64,000 nt of DNA from assembly GCA_014238205.1 (NCBI GenBank), contig JABABM010000014.1, positions 1 to 64,000 of the forward strand, read 5' to 3'. Of this stretch, positions 26,182 to 35,293 are shown in pieces. The notes below the pieces were generated by a model. The model saw only the letters and a list, made by a program, of their open reading frames with translations. It made no database searches and was not told the origin of the DNA. The DNA comes from Phycisphaerales bacterium. GTDB taxonomy: Bacteria > Planctomycetota > Phycisphaerae > Phycisphaerales > SM1A02. A program made the translations under genes and the position numbers. Numbering within the stretch: the first letter of the stretch is position 1; each line of letters starts with the position of its first letter.

Positions 26182-26637
26182 TCATGATTCAGAAGCACCG
26201 CCGGTATGTCTTGCCGCCTCATTCCTGTCCCATGGTCGATGCCATGGTGCGATCGGAATCGATCTGTAGGACGTGTGGCAGCCATAGCATTGAAGGTGCG
26301 TTCCTGCGAACAGCAGGATGCTGATATCGATCATGAGGACAACCGACATGCCGATGAGCAGTGGGATGTCCTCGGCGAATCCCAGGATGCCGACGAGCGC
26401 AAGAGCGAAGGCGAGGACGACGACGAATCCGGTCACCTGCGGGAAGGCTTTTCGCCTGTAGACCCCCTTGCCACAGACCAGGCAGTGCCGGAGGCGGCCC
26501 TCATCGTCCAATGCCTGCTCCCAATCGAGGAAGATGTCACGATCATCCTCCGCCGTTCGTACCCGTGTTGGACGGCGTTGGGGATCGACAATCAATGACG
26601 TGACCCGCCTGCCAGGTTGCTGGATGAGGATCCGCAT
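26182..26637 (-). CDS. Two-helix membrane protein with CxxC pairs
   Basis: This 151-aa protein of unknown function has an N-terminal cytosolic-looking part (RRPTRVRTAEDDRDIFLDWEQ), CLVCGKG near residue 60, two transmembrane helices (VTGFVVVLAFALALVGILGF and LLIGMSVVLMIDISILLFAG) and a second pair, CYGCHTSYRS, after them. The two CxxC pairs flank the membrane hairpin and could bind one zinc, echoing the larger zinc-ribbon proteins here. The start at 26637 is uncertain because the frame opens upstream to 26676. It diverges from tmk. Confidence 0.65.
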   Translation of the reverse strand: MRILIQQPGRRVTSLIVDPQRRPTRVRTAEDDRDIFLDWEQALDDEGRLRHCLVCGKGVYRRKAFPQVTGFVVVLAFALALVGILGFAEDIPLLIGMSVVLMIDISILLFAGTHLQCYGCHTSYRSIPIAPWHRPWDRNEAARHTGGASES

Positions 26638-26706
26638 GAAGCCAATGGTACGGGACGTCCTCAATGGGGTTGCCAACTCCGGCCTCGTTCCCGATGATCA
26701 TCGAGC

Positions 26707-27366
26707 ATGACTGCCCCGACACCATCCCCAGCAGGTCTCTTCCTCGTCTTCGATGGGCCAGATGGCTCAGGGAAGACGACCCAGTTCAACCGGTATGCGG
26801 AATGGTGTCGGTCCAGGGGCATGGATGTTGAACAGGTCCGTGAACCTGGAGGGACATCGATCGGGGAACAGATCCGATCCATGCTGCTCGATCGAAAGAA
26901 TGTCGAGATGACCGTCCCATGCGAGTTGTTCCTGTACATGGCCAGTCGGAGCCAACTGGTCAGGGATGTGATCGATCCGGCAATCGAACGAGGGGCCCTG
27001 GTACTGGCGGATCGATTCATCTCTTCGACACGTGCCTACCAAGGTACCGCAGGCGGGGTTTCGCAGGAGGACATCCAGGTCACGGGTGAAATTGCACTTG
27101 CAGGTCGTTGGCCTGATTGCACCGTCATCTTTGATGTTGATGGTCCTACCGCTTCTGCTCGTCGAAGTGATGCACCGGATCGCATGGAAGACAAGGGTGA
27201 TGCATTTCACCAGAGGGTCCGGCAGGGGTACCTCGACCAGATTTCAGCATCACCGGAGAAGACGATCCTGATCGACGCTTCCGGCAATGAGGAAGAAGTG
27301 TTCTCGCTGCTTGTGTCCGCTCTTGATGAATGGATCCTGGCAAATCATCCAGGTACTGCTGGTTGA
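26707..27366 (+). CDS. tmk: Thymidylate kinase
   Basis: This 219-aa enzyme phosphorylates dTMP to dTDP. It has the P-loop GPDGSGKT (residues 17-24), the dTMP-binding REPGGTSIGEQIR, the DR(Y/F) motif ADRFISSTRAYQG and a LID-like APDRMEDKGDAFHQRVRQGY. The length is normal. No strong Shine-Dalgarno precedes the ATG. It converges on the glutamate-cysteine ligase gene with a single base between the stops. Confidence 0.95.
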   Translation: MTAPTPSPAGLFLVFDGPDGSGKTTQFNRYAEWCRSRGMDVEQVREPGGTSIGEQIRSMLLDRKNVEMTVPCELFLYMASRSQLVRDVIDPAIERGALVLADRFISSTRAYQGTAGGVSQEDIQVTGEIALAGRWPDCTVIFDVDGPTASARRSDAPDRMEDKGDAFHQRVRQGYLDQISASPEKTILIDASGNEEEVFSLLVSALDEWILANHPGTAG

Positions 27367-27367
27367 G

Positions 27368-28504
27368 TCATGAGTCGCTGATTGGATCCCAGGGCTGACC
27401 CGTGGCATCAATCACGGCCTGCGTGACCTTCTTGAAATCATTCGTCTTCTCGTAGACATTGCGTTGCAGGGTAGCTCCCGAGCCGTGTTCGATGACCTCC
27501 TCGATGTACCCGAGTTCCTTTGCGCAGTCCAACCGTTCCGCATAGGGTGCGCAGCGGTCAATGAGCCTTCGTGCAACCTGCCGAGCGGGGACGGCGAGCA
27601 TCGTGTCGAAGTCGACGAAGTTGGCATTCATTCCATGCCGGACAGCCTGCCACTTGTTCTGCCTCGCGATCATCGGGTGTGAGTCATACAGGTACGCCCC
27701 ACGATCGATGTCTTCGGAAATACCTGCGACGATGCACTGAACCATTGAAACGAGTCCAAGGAGATGCTTCATCGATAGGGGCGTGTCCATGACACGTATT
27801 TCGACCGTTCCGAAGTGAGGGCAGGGGCGGACATCCCACCAGATCTCCTGGGCCGTATGTATGAACCCCGTGGAGATGAGGTGTTCGATCAACCAGATGT
27901 ACTCCGACCAGTTCCGAAGGGTTTCAGGCATGCCTGCGGTCGGGAGTGATTCCATCAACTTGGAACGATAGGAGTGCAGTCCCGAGTTCTCCCCGCACCA
28001 GTGGGGTGAGTTCGAGGACAGCGCCATGAGCGTCGGAAGGTGTCGCAGGAGACGATCGCACATCTGGATTGCCTTGTCTCCGCTGTCCACCCCGATGTGG
28101 ACGTGCAGTCCGAATACGACAAGCCTCCTCGCAACGTACTGCATCGTATTCATCAGCCATTCATATCGTTCACCTGGAGACAGTTCCTGGTCTCTCCACT
28201 GGCTTGTAGGGTGCGTTCCACTCCAGAGGAATGTGAGATCCTGCTCGGCTGCGGTTTCGTAGCCCCATTTGAGCTTCTCGCTGAGATCAGTCCGCACCTC
28301 TTCAACGGTGTTGCAGATGCCCGTATTGAACTCGCAATACGACTGCATGAACTCGGGTTTGATCGAGTTGTCCCAGCCATCTGGACAGTTGTCCAGGATC
28401 ACATTGATGCTGTTGGAGAGCTCGAGCGATGACCGACTGATCATGCCAAGTTCAATTTCAACACCAATAGTGTGCTCAAGTGATGGAGTGAACTTACGAT
28501 GCAT
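27368..28504 (-). CDS. YbdK-type carboxylate-amine ligase (glutamate-cysteine ligase family)
   Basis: This 378-aa protein belongs to the GCS2 family. It has HTIGVEIELGMI near the N-terminus (metal-binding glutamates), YCEFNTGICNT, the motif VFGLHVHIGVD, WWDVRPCPHFGTVEIRVMDTP and HGMNANFVDFD. Family members form gamma-glutamyl amide bonds using ATP, but the true substrate of YbdK proteins is often unknown, so a role in glutathione synthesis is not implied. GGAGACAGG lies upstream of the ATG. Upstream on the same strand TACAGT may be its -10. Confidence 0.87.
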   Translation of the reverse strand: MHRKFTPSLEHTIGVEIELGMISRSSLELSNSINVILDNCPDGWDNSIKPEFMQSYCEFNTGICNTVEEVRTDLSEKLKWGYETAAEQDLTFLWSGTHPTSQWRDQELSPGERYEWLMNTMQYVARRLVVFGLHVHIGVDSGDKAIQMCDRLLRHLPTLMALSSNSPHWCGENSGLHSYRSKLMESLPTAGMPETLRNWSEYIWLIEHLISTGFIHTAQEIWWDVRPCPHFGTVEIRVMDTPLSMKHLLGLVSMVQCIVAGISEDIDRGAYLYDSHPMIARQNKWQAVRHGMNANFVDFDTMLAVPARQVARRLIDRCAPYAERLDCAKELGYIEEVIEHGSGATLQRNVYEKTNDFKKVTQAVIDATGQPWDPISDS

Positions 28505-28657
28505 GACTACGCCTGTCTCCAGTCAGTCTTCTCCCGGGCACTGTACACGATCAAGCCCTCGCTCCGAGACCAGAATGTCTTCAGGGCCCGATCGGCAACA
28601 AGGTGTTGAAATGCATGTATTCTTGGTTCCTCTGAAGTCAATCGGGATAGAGAAGTC

Positions 28658-29164
28658 ATGATTCGTAAACGCACACCATGGATGACTGCAACAGGTGTTC
28701 TCGGCATCATCCTTGGGATGTTGGCGATGCTGTTGGCCGTGGCCTTGTTCATCGGAGGCCTGCAGGTCACATCCGCGGTCGAAACGATCACGACGAGCCT
28801 GGAGGGAACTTCGGCAAGAGAGTTCGTGACGAACGAGGCGATCCTCTCCGCTAACAAGGCCGAGCAGGAACTTGCCGCAGTCCAGGCATTCATTCTGCCG
28901 GATGCCGCCATGTCCTTCCTCCTGGGACTCCTCCTGGTCATTTCAGGCATCGGGACACTGAAGGTGGCTCGATGGGCACGTCCTCTCTCCATGATCTGGG
29001 CGGTGTCCTGCTTCAGCTGGCTCCTGCTCATGGAGATATTCAAGCCTGTTGACTTCGATCCACTGAGCTTCCTTCTGCTGATCTACCCGATCGTAGTCCT
29101 GTACCTCTTCAGTACGAGTGATTGGAAAAGGTCGTTCAAGCAGGGAACTGCAGTGGCTGAATGA
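28658..29164 (+). CDS. Four-helix membrane protein, unknown
   Basis: This 168-aa protein has about four hydrophobic segments (GVLGIILGMLAMLLAVALFI, AMSFLLGLLLVISGIGTL, MIWAVSCFSWLLLMEIF, LSFLLLIYPIVVLYLF). A soluble loop of ~40 residues lies between the first two and a short charged tail follows. I do not recognise the family. It is monocistronic between divergent and convergent minus-strand genes. A GATAGAGAAG stretch precedes the ATG as a weak ribosome-binding site. Confidence 0.65.
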   Translation: MIRKRTPWMTATGVLGIILGMLAMLLAVALFIGGLQVTSAVETITTSLEGTSAREFVTNEAILSANKAEQELAAVQAFILPDAAMSFLLGLLLVISGIGTLKVARWARPLSMIWAVSCFSWLLLMEIFKPVDFDPLSFLLLIYPIVVLYLFSTSDWKRSFKQGTAVAE

Positions 29165-29174
29165 AGAACGGCCA

Positions 29175-30203
29175 TCAGTCCCAGCGAAGAACGACCTTTC
29201 CGAACTGGTCTCCGGATTCAAGTCGCTTCCATGCTGCGGGAGCATCGTCCACCGTGTGCACGGAATCGATCACTGGCTGGAGATGTCCTGACATGTGGAG
29301 TGCGACGACCTCTCGGAATTCATCCATGTCACCCATCGTGGATCCCAGGATGGACAGTTGGTTCCAGAAGATGCGTACGAGATCGGTGGTTGCCCCTGGA
29401 CCGGACGTGGCACCACAGGTGACAAACGTGCCACCCCTTGCAAGTGAAGAAAGGCACGCCTGGTGGACGGCCATTCCAATTGAATCTACGCAGACATCCA
29501 CGCCACGTTTGCCTGTAATGGATCGGACCAATCCAGACCAGTCTTCGTTCGTGTCATGGACGACATGATCTGCGCCAAGTTCCCTGGCTCGTTCCAATTT
29601 CCATTCATGCCGTGAAGTGACGATGGTGGTGCATCCAAGCCACCTGCAGATGGCGAGGCACGACAAGGCGACCCCTCCACCTATTCCCGTGATGAGCACG
29701 TGTTGATCAGCCTTCAATCGTGCGCGGCTCATCAGCATTCGCCAGCCGGTAAGGAATGACAGTGAAAATGCCGCGGCTTGTTCAGGGTCCGCATCCCCGA
29801 TGTCCAGTACGTTGCCCGCAGGTGCCTTGAAGTATTCCGCATGGGTCCCCGGGAGCGTTTCGCCGATCATGTGGAGGGCTGAATCGGCCGGTTTCACGTC
29901 AGGATGATCCGCATCGAGATGCCGAACTGCCGCATTGAGAAGAACCCGCTTGCCGACCCACGCCTCGTCGACGCCCTCGCCTACCGACTCGATGCGTCCA
30001 CACCCATCGCTGCCGCTGATTCTGGGGAAGTCAGCGGCCCCAGGGAGACCGCGGCCTACCCAGATGTCAAGATGATTCAGTGCACTGGCCTCCGTCCGCA
30101 CGAGTACTTCACCCGCGGCGGGAGACGGCATGGGCCAGTCATGTTCCACAATGATGTTTGCAGAGACATCGTCGCCCAGGCTGTTGATTGTGACTGCTCG
30201 CAT
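29175..30203 (-). CDS. Zinc-less MDR-superfamily (quinone oxidoreductase-like) dehydrogenase
   Basis: This 342-aa NAD(P)-dependent medium-chain dehydrogenase has the N-terminal catalytic domain EVLVRTEASALNHLDIWVGRG, GSDGCGRIESVGEGV, and a Rossmann fold (LITGIGGGVALSCLAICRWLG). The active-site cysteine of zinc alcohol dehydrogenases is missing, and the four-cysteine structural-zinc lobe is replaced by NAAVRHLDADHPDVKP. It is therefore probably a zinc-independent quinone- or enoyl-reductase-like enzyme. AAGG lies 7 nt before the ATG at 30203. It follows the Tat isomerase by 17 nt and is the last gene of the alaS operon. Confidence 0.85.
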   Translation of the reverse strand: MRAVTINSLGDDVSANIIVEHDWPMPSPAAGEVLVRTEASALNHLDIWVGRGLPGAADFPRISGSDGCGRIESVGEGVDEAWVGKRVLLNAAVRHLDADHPDVKPADSALHMIGETLPGTHAEYFKAPAGNVLDIGDADPEQAAAFSLSFLTGWRMLMSRARLKADQHVLITGIGGGVALSCLAICRWLGCTTIVTSRHEWKLERARELGADHVVHDTNEDWSGLVRSITGKRGVDVCVDSIGMAVHQACLSSLARGGTFVTCGATSGPGATTDLVRIFWNQLSILGSTMGDMDEFREVVALHMSGHLQPVIDSVHTVDDAPAAWKRLESGDQFGKVVLRWD

Positions 30204-30220
30204 GAGTTCGCCTTGCCAGT

Positions 30221-31177
30221 TCAACACGCTCCGCCAAGTTTCATCAGCAGGTCGCGGGTCTGCTCGATGCCACGGGGCTCGTTGTCATCGGGTCCCTCGT
30301 ATTCGACGCCGATCCAGCCTCGGTAGCCTGCATCCTTGACGATCTGGATCATCCGTTCGTAGTCGGTTCCCGTTTCCAGTCCCTCTGAGTTGAATGCATG
30401 GCTCTTGGCGCTGACGGCCTTCGCCCAGGGCATGAGTTCAGTTGTTCCCCTGTACCGGTCGTATTCCTCCATCGTATTCCAGTCGAGGATGAAGTTGCCA
30501 AAGTCCGGGAGCGTGCCGAACCGTGGATTGTCCACGGTCTTCATGAGATTGCTCAGCCAGGCGCCATTGCTTGAATGGCCACCATGATTCTCGATGAGTA
30601 CATTCAGTTCAAGTGCGTCCGCATGCTCAAGGAGTGCACTCATGCCCTTCGCGCAGCAGGCGAGTTGTTCATCCGGCGTTCCTTCGGAGTTCGCATTGAC
30701 CCGTATGGAATGACATCCGAGCGCCTTGGCGATGTCGAGCCAGGCGCGATGATTCGAGACGGCTTCCATGCGAACCGCCTCATCGGGGGCTCCAAGCGGA
30801 CCTTCTCCATCGACCATGATCAGGAGGCTCTGGACTCCGGCATCCTCGGCCCGTTGGCGAAGCTTGCCTGGAAATGCGGGATCGTTCTTCTGGTCGCCAT
30901 AGAACGTGCTTACATATTCGACGCCTTTAATTCCGTACTGCTTCCGGGTGTGTTCCGGGAAGTCCATCGGCAGCAGGTCGCCCGCTCGAAGAGCGCGATG
31001 AAGTGACCATTGGGCCAGTGAAATGCGGAACCATGGTTCTGTAGTCATGCCGGTTTCCTTGGACAGGGCACTTGGGGTCGTCGGGTTGGAGATGACGAGG
31101 CCCGGAGTTGCAGCTACGGCGACGAATCCGATCGTCGTGTGAACGAAATCACGTCGAGTCGTCCCGAGATCATTCAT
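30221..31177 (-). CDS. Tat-exported sugar phosphate isomerase/epimerase-like protein
   Basis: This 318-aa TIM-barrel protein of the AP endonuclease 2/xylose isomerase-like family has a twin-arginine signal (GTTRRDFVHTTIGFVAVAAT). The barrel carries SLAQWSLHRAL, IKGVEYVS, VLIENHGGHSSN, GTLPDFGNFILD and GWIGVEYEG. Glu, Asp, His and Glu residues in these strands would bind a divalent metal. The substrate is probably a sugar or cyclitol in the periplasm. The ATG at 31177 follows the preceding stop closely; a GTG at 31189 overlapping that stop (GTGA) is an alternative start. Confidence 0.85.
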   Translation of the reverse strand: MNDLGTTRRDFVHTTIGFVAVAATPGLVISNPTTPSALSKETGMTTEPWFRISLAQWSLHRALRAGDLLPMDFPEHTRKQYGIKGVEYVSTFYGDQKNDPAFPGKLRQRAEDAGVQSLLIMVDGEGPLGAPDEAVRMEAVSNHRAWLDIAKALGCHSIRVNANSEGTPDEQLACCAKGMSALLEHADALELNVLIENHGGHSSNGAWLSNLMKTVDNPRFGTLPDFGNFILDWNTMEEYDRYRGTTELMPWAKAVSAKSHAFNSEGLETGTDYERMIQIVKDAGYRGWIGVEYEGPDDNEPRGIEQTRDLLMKLGGAC

Positions 31178-31185
31178 GGACGATA

Positions 31186-31536
31186 TCACGCTTTCTCTTC
31201 CTCAGCGTCGGTTTCATCAAGAACAACATGGAACCCGATTGTCGGCGAATCATCCTCTTCGTCCGGTTCTTCCTGGGCCTTCGCGAGGATCAAGGTGATG
31301 TCTGCGACCTGTTCACGATTCAGCGGAACAGAGACCACCCGATCATTTCGTATGCCCGATGCAACAGTGGTGAGAACCGCAACGGTTTCCGGTTGTTCAA
31401 GTGCTACAAGCACATGCTCGCCTACCTGGCGTTCGATCGTCAGGAGTTTCGTGATGAAACGCGATGCTGGAGCATCCTGTTCATCCCCAGACTGTTCCTG
31501 GTCCGGTTGTTCCTGGTCCGGTTGTTCATTGCTCAT
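31186..31536 (-). CDS. Acidic 116-aa protein in the alaS operon
   Basis: I do not recognise this protein. It starts with a tandem PDQEQ repeat (encoded by two 15-bp DNA repeats near 31496-31526) and has an acidic N-terminus and C-terminus (EEPDEEDDSPT, DETDAEEEKA). In between is a more ordered core (FITKLLTIERQVGEHVLVAL, TLILAKAQ). It is not membrane-bound. Its ATG overlaps the alaS stop by 4 nt and its own stop overlaps a possible GTG start of the next gene, so it is firmly within the operon. Confidence 0.7.
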   Translation of the reverse strand: MSNEQPDQEQPDQEQSGDEQDAPASRFITKLLTIERQVGEHVLVALEQPETVAVLTTVASGIRNDRVVSVPLNREQVADITLILAKAQEEPDEEDDSPTIGFHVVLDETDAEEEKA

Positions 31537-34346
31537 GCTAGTACCTCGCTTGCATAGTTAGTGGCTCGCTCGGCTGCCTCCGGAATCCTGCCCGGATCCT
31601 TTCCGCCGGCCTGTGCCATGTCCGCTCTGCCGCCTCCACTTCCTCCACATGCCTGGGCAGTCTCCCGAACCCAGTCACCAGCCTTCAAGCCACGTTCGTT
31701 GAGCGATTCGGGAACCCTGGCGACGATTGCAACTTTTCCACCATCGGCAAGTTCAGCCAACAGGAGGCAGGCGGCATCACCGTGACTGTTCCGGATGTAA
31801 TCAAGGGCGGCCATCAGCCCGTCTCGTGATGCTTCTGCAAGTGTGCCGACGATGAAGTCGCCCGAGCCGCTTTCCGATATTGCCCGTGCCTGCTCAAGTA
31901 CGGCTTCGATTCCCATGCTTGCAGCTTGTTTTCGAGCATCACGTACACGCGAGCGTTGCGCCTCAAGAAGTGACTGGATTTCCTGCTTCGTGACGATGCC
32001 GATGGTTCCAGTCTCGACGGCAGTGGACAACTCCGCGTACGAAGAGGCCAGTTGTTCACCTTCAAGGGTGGCGAGCTGACCGGCCTGCTCAAGCATGGCA
32101 TTGCCTTCTCGAACTGCATGTCCAGCCTGTTCGCCGGACAGGGCGACGATCCTCCGAATGCCTGCCGCCAGGCCCTGGTCTGAAAGAAGAACGAATCCAG
32201 TTGCGAGTGCCGTCGAATCAAGGTGGGTTCCGCCACAGAACTCGATCGAATGCTCTCGCCAGGCGGGATTCGAAGGAGATGCGGCGAGTTCTGAAACCGG
32301 AACACCGATGCTGACGACGCGTACCGGGTCGGGGTACTGCTCGCCGAACACGGCTCGAACACCCGTCATGTCCCGGGCAGTCTCGAGTGGGACCTCGGAA
32401 GCATCGACTGCAAGATCGAGCCTGATGGCTTCAACGACCCGCTGTTCGATCTCGGCGAGTTCAGCTGGGGCAGGCGGGGATCCATGGGCGTAGTCGAACC
32501 GAAGCCGATCGTCGGCAACAAGTGAACCTCGCTGCTCTACCTCATCCCCGAGCACTTCGCGGAGTGCGTGGTTCAGCAGGTGAGTGGAAGTATGGTTGGC
32601 TTCAATCCGAAGTCGCCTTGGCGCATCGACATGAAGAGACAGGGTGTCACCTACGTTGAGGTTGCCGTCGACTGCAGACCCGACATGGAGAATCCAATCG
32701 CCAAATCGGAGAACATCATTGATTTCAAATGCACCGTCGCTTTCATCATTGTCTCCTCGCCCGATATCCGCGATCTGCCCTCCCTGTTCGGAATAGAAGT
32801 TCGTCTGGTCAAGCACGAGCCCGATCGGCGTCGAGGCGGGAATCACGTTGACAAGTTCACGTCCGTTCCAGGCAGCCTCGATCCGGGCAGTCGTCTTCGT
32901 CATGTCGTACTTTGCGTCATCTTTCGTGGGAGAGACGCCTTGTTCCAGGGATGCAAGGGCATCGGGGGGAAGCCCCATTTCCGCCTGGTCTTCACCTGTA
33001 TTTCTTGAGAGCTTTCTTGCTTCTTCCATTCGTAACTCATATGCGTCCCGGTCGACGACCAGCTCGCGTTCAAGAGCCATCACCTCTGTCAGGTCGATCG
33101 GGAATCCAAAGGTGTCGTGAAGCTGGAATGCGGTCTCTCCATCGATCACATTGCTTCCCGAGGCACGAATAGCCTCCTCGGCAGCGGCGAATCGCTGGAG
33201 CCCGCGGTCCAGTGTCCGGAGGAAGGCTTCCTCTTCTCCGCGAATGATGTCGGACACCGCCTTCGGATCACGAGTGATCTCCGGGTAGGCCTCCCCGAGC
33301 GAGGATACGACTGCAGGCACGAGGTCGCAGAGGACAGGACCTTCAACACCGAAAATCTGTCTTGCAAGTCGCACGGCTCGTCGGAGGATTCTCCTGAGAA
33401 CGTAGCTGCGACCCTCGTTGCCTGGGCGACCGCCATCTGAAAGTGCGACCACGAGACACCGGGCGTGGTCTGCAAGGACCCGGTATGCAATGTCAACAGG
33501 ATCATCGAGGCCGCCCCCGTATGGGCGGCTTCCCGTGATGTTGCAGATGGCATCAAAGAGGGGTGTCCAGAGGTCCGTGTCGTAGTTGCTTCGCTTCCCT
33601 TGCAGGATCCGAACGACTCGTTCAAGCCCCATGCCCGTGTCGACATGACGAGAGGGCAGGGGAACAAGCCCGCCTCCATCTTGCCGATTGAACTCGATGA
33701 AGACCAGGTTCCAGATCTCGATGACATCCGGATGGTCCATGTTGACGAGATTTCCACCGGTTGCATCCGGCGTGCTGTCGTAGTGAATTTCCGTGCAGGG
33801 CCCGCACGGGCCTGTCGCGCCCATCTCCCAGAAGTTGTCCTTCCGACCCCATCGACTGATATGTGTCGGATCGATGTCGGTGAGCTTGCTCCACAACTCT
33901 TCCGTTTCCTCGTCAGGGCCGGTGCCGTCAGCGGAATCTCCCTCGAAGACGGTTACATACAGGCGGTTCTTGTCGAGTCCCCATGTATCGGTGAGGAGTT
34001 GCCAGGCCCACTCGATCGCTTCGGCTTTGAAGTAGTCACCAAACGACCAGTTCCCGAGCATTTCAAAGAAGGTGTGGTGATAGGTGTCTGTTCCGACATC
34101 TTCCAGGTCATTGTGCTTTCCACCAGCCCGAATGCATTTCTGTGAGTTGACGGCACGTGTGGTATCCCTGCTTCCAAGGCCCAGGAACACATCCTTGAAC
34201 TGGTTCATGCCGGCATTTGTAAACAGCAGTGTCGGATCATCATGTGGAATTACAGCCGAGGATGCGAGATAGGCATGGCCCGCTCGTTCCTTGAAGAACT
34301 CGATGAATCCATTCCGCACCTCTGCGGCTGTCAAAGCGGCTGACAC
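31533..34346 (-). CDS. alaS: Alanine-tRNA ligase
   Basis: This 937-aa class II synthetase charges tRNA-Ala. The aminoacylation core has LLFTNAGMNQFKDVFLG, HHTFFEMLGNWSFGDYFK and GATGPCGPCTEIHYD. The editing domain has the zinc motif HTSTHLLNHAL and EFCGGTHLDSTA. The C-Ala domain ends GGSGGGRADMAQAGGKDP. It is a little longer than E. coli AlaRS (~875 aa). The chosen start is GTG 34346, with AAGGG about 9 nt upstream and an N-terminus VSAALTAAEVRNGFIEFF aligned with the family. The frame is open upstream but that part is not protein-like. It heads an operon and diverges from tpiA. Confidence 0.95.
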   Translation of the reverse strand: MSAALTAAEVRNGFIEFFKERAGHAYLASSAVIPHDDPTLLFTNAGMNQFKDVFLGLGSRDTTRAVNSQKCIRAGGKHNDLEDVGTDTYHHTFFEMLGNWSFGDYFKAEAIEWAWQLLTDTWGLDKNRLYVTVFEGDSADGTGPDEETEELWSKLTDIDPTHISRWGRKDNFWEMGATGPCGPCTEIHYDSTPDATGGNLVNMDHPDVIEIWNLVFIEFNRQDGGGLVPLPSRHVDTGMGLERVVRILQGKRSNYDTDLWTPLFDAICNITGSRPYGGGLDDPVDIAYRVLADHARCLVVALSDGGRPGNEGRSYVLRRILRRAVRLARQIFGVEGPVLCDLVPAVVSSLGEAYPEITRDPKAVSDIIRGEEEAFLRTLDRGLQRFAAAEEAIRASGSNVIDGETAFQLHDTFGFPIDLTEVMALERELVVDRDAYELRMEEARKLSRNTGEDQAEMGLPPDALASLEQGVSPTKDDAKYDMTKTTARIEAAWNGRELVNVIPASTPIGLVLDQTNFYSEQGGQIADIGRGDNDESDGAFEINDVLRFGDWILHVGSAVDGNLNVGDTLSLHVDAPRRLRIEANHTSTHLLNHALREVLGDEVEQRGSLVADDRLRFDYAHGSPPAPAELAEIEQRVVEAIRLDLAVDASEVPLETARDMTGVRAVFGEQYPDPVRVVSIGVPVSELAASPSNPAWREHSIEFCGGTHLDSTALATGFVLLSDQGLAAGIRRIVALSGEQAGHAVREGNAMLEQAGQLATLEGEQLASSYAELSTAVETGTIGIVTKQEIQSLLEAQRSRVRDARKQAASMGIEAVLEQARAISESGSGDFIVGTLAEASRDGLMAALDYIRNSHGDAACLLLAELADGGKVAIVARVPESLNERGLKAGDWVRETAQACGGSGGGRADMAQAGGKDPGRIPEAAERATNYASEVLA

Positions 34347-34385
34347 GTCATCTGACCCTTCTGCTGGGGCTGTTGCATGCTCTGG

Positions 34386-34421
34386 CAGGGGCCCGAGGCC
34401 CCTGTCGGGTGTTCCAGTGTA
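34386..34421 (-). promoter_or_regulatory. alaS -10 candidate and leader hairpin
   Basis: On the minus strand TACACT (34416-34421) is a likely -10 with a weak -35. Just downstream, CAGGGGCC and GGCCCCTG (34386-34404) form a perfect 8-bp GC-rich hairpin with a 3-nt loop, placing it in the ~60-nt alaS leader. It lacks T-box features and could control stability or translation. Confidence 0.4.
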
Positions 34422-34485
34422 TCGCCGGCGGGTGGGGACGGCTTGGGGTATCCTGTGCGGCTCGATTCTCCGAAGGGAATGACAC

Positions 34486-35268
34486 ATGACCTCCCGTACG
34501 CCGTGTATCGGCGGCAATTGGAAGATGAATACCCGGCTTGAAGAAGCCCTGTCGCTTGCCAGGTCGATCGGCGAAGGCGTCGCCTCCATCGAGGCCAGCG
34601 TCGATGTTGTTCTCTTTCCTCCACTTCCATGGATCACCGGCGTGGCGGAAGTTCTCTCTGGAAGCTCGGTTTCCCTGGGTGGCCAGGATGTCAGTCCCCA
34701 TGGCGAGGGGCCATTTACCGGCCAGATATCTGCTGGGATGCTCCTTGATGCGGGTTGCACACACGTGCTCGTGGGGCATTCAGAGCGGAGGCATGGTCTT
34801 GATGAGACGAATACCCTGCTGAATGACAAGGTCCTGGCGGCATTGGAGGCCGGGCTCCAGGTCATGCTCTGCATCGGCGAGACGCTTGAGGAACGCGAGG
34901 CAGGGAAGACCGGCCAGATCATTTCGACCCAGGTCGAGGAATGCCTCTCCGGGGTTGACCAGGGATCGATTTCCAGAATGACAATTGCCTACGAGCCGGT
35001 CTGGGCGATCGGCACAGGGCGGACTGCAGAGCCGACGGACGCCCAGGACGTACATGCTCAGGTTCGTACTCAACTGGCAGACCTGTATGATGCTTCAATT
35101 GCCCAGGAGATGCGGATTCTCTACGGTGGGTCAATGAAGCCTGACAATGCCGGGGAACTTCTCCAGCAAACGGATATCGATGGTGGCCTGATCGGTGGTG
35201 CTTCACTGCACTCGGACAAGTTTCTTTCCATCATCAATGCATCAACGACGCAAGGTTCTGCACAATGA
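34486..35268 (+). CDS. tpiA: Triosephosphate isomerase
   Basis: This 260-aa glycolytic enzyme interconverts DHAP and glyceraldehyde-3-phosphate. It has NWKMN (catalytic Lys13), the electrophilic His in LVGHSERRHG, the catalytic-base loop AYEPVWAIGTG and the phosphate-binding YGGSMKPDN. The length is normal with a short extra tail (TTQGSAQ). AAGGGA lies 8 nt before the ATG. It heads a plus-strand set of closely spaced genes: tpiA, secG, yicC, a kinase-like gene and a PDZ protein. Confidence 0.97.
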   Translation: MTSRTPCIGGNWKMNTRLEEALSLARSIGEGVASIEASVDVVLFPPLPWITGVAEVLSGSSVSLGGQDVSPHGEGPFTGQISAGMLLDAGCTHVLVGHSERRHGLDETNTLLNDKVLAALEAGLQVMLCIGETLEEREAGKTGQIISTQVEECLSGVDQGSISRMTIAYEPVWAIGTGRTAEPTDAQDVHAQVRTQLADLYDASIAQEMRILYGGSMKPDNAGELLQQTDIDGGLIGGASLHSDKFLSIINASTTQGSAQ

Positions 35269-35293
35269 AGCAGAACACAGACAAGGGAAAACA

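Noticed and set aside
34347-34485. T-box leader for alaS
   Set aside because: The leader is only ~60 nt and holds one short hairpin; no T-box consensus or specifier loop is visible.
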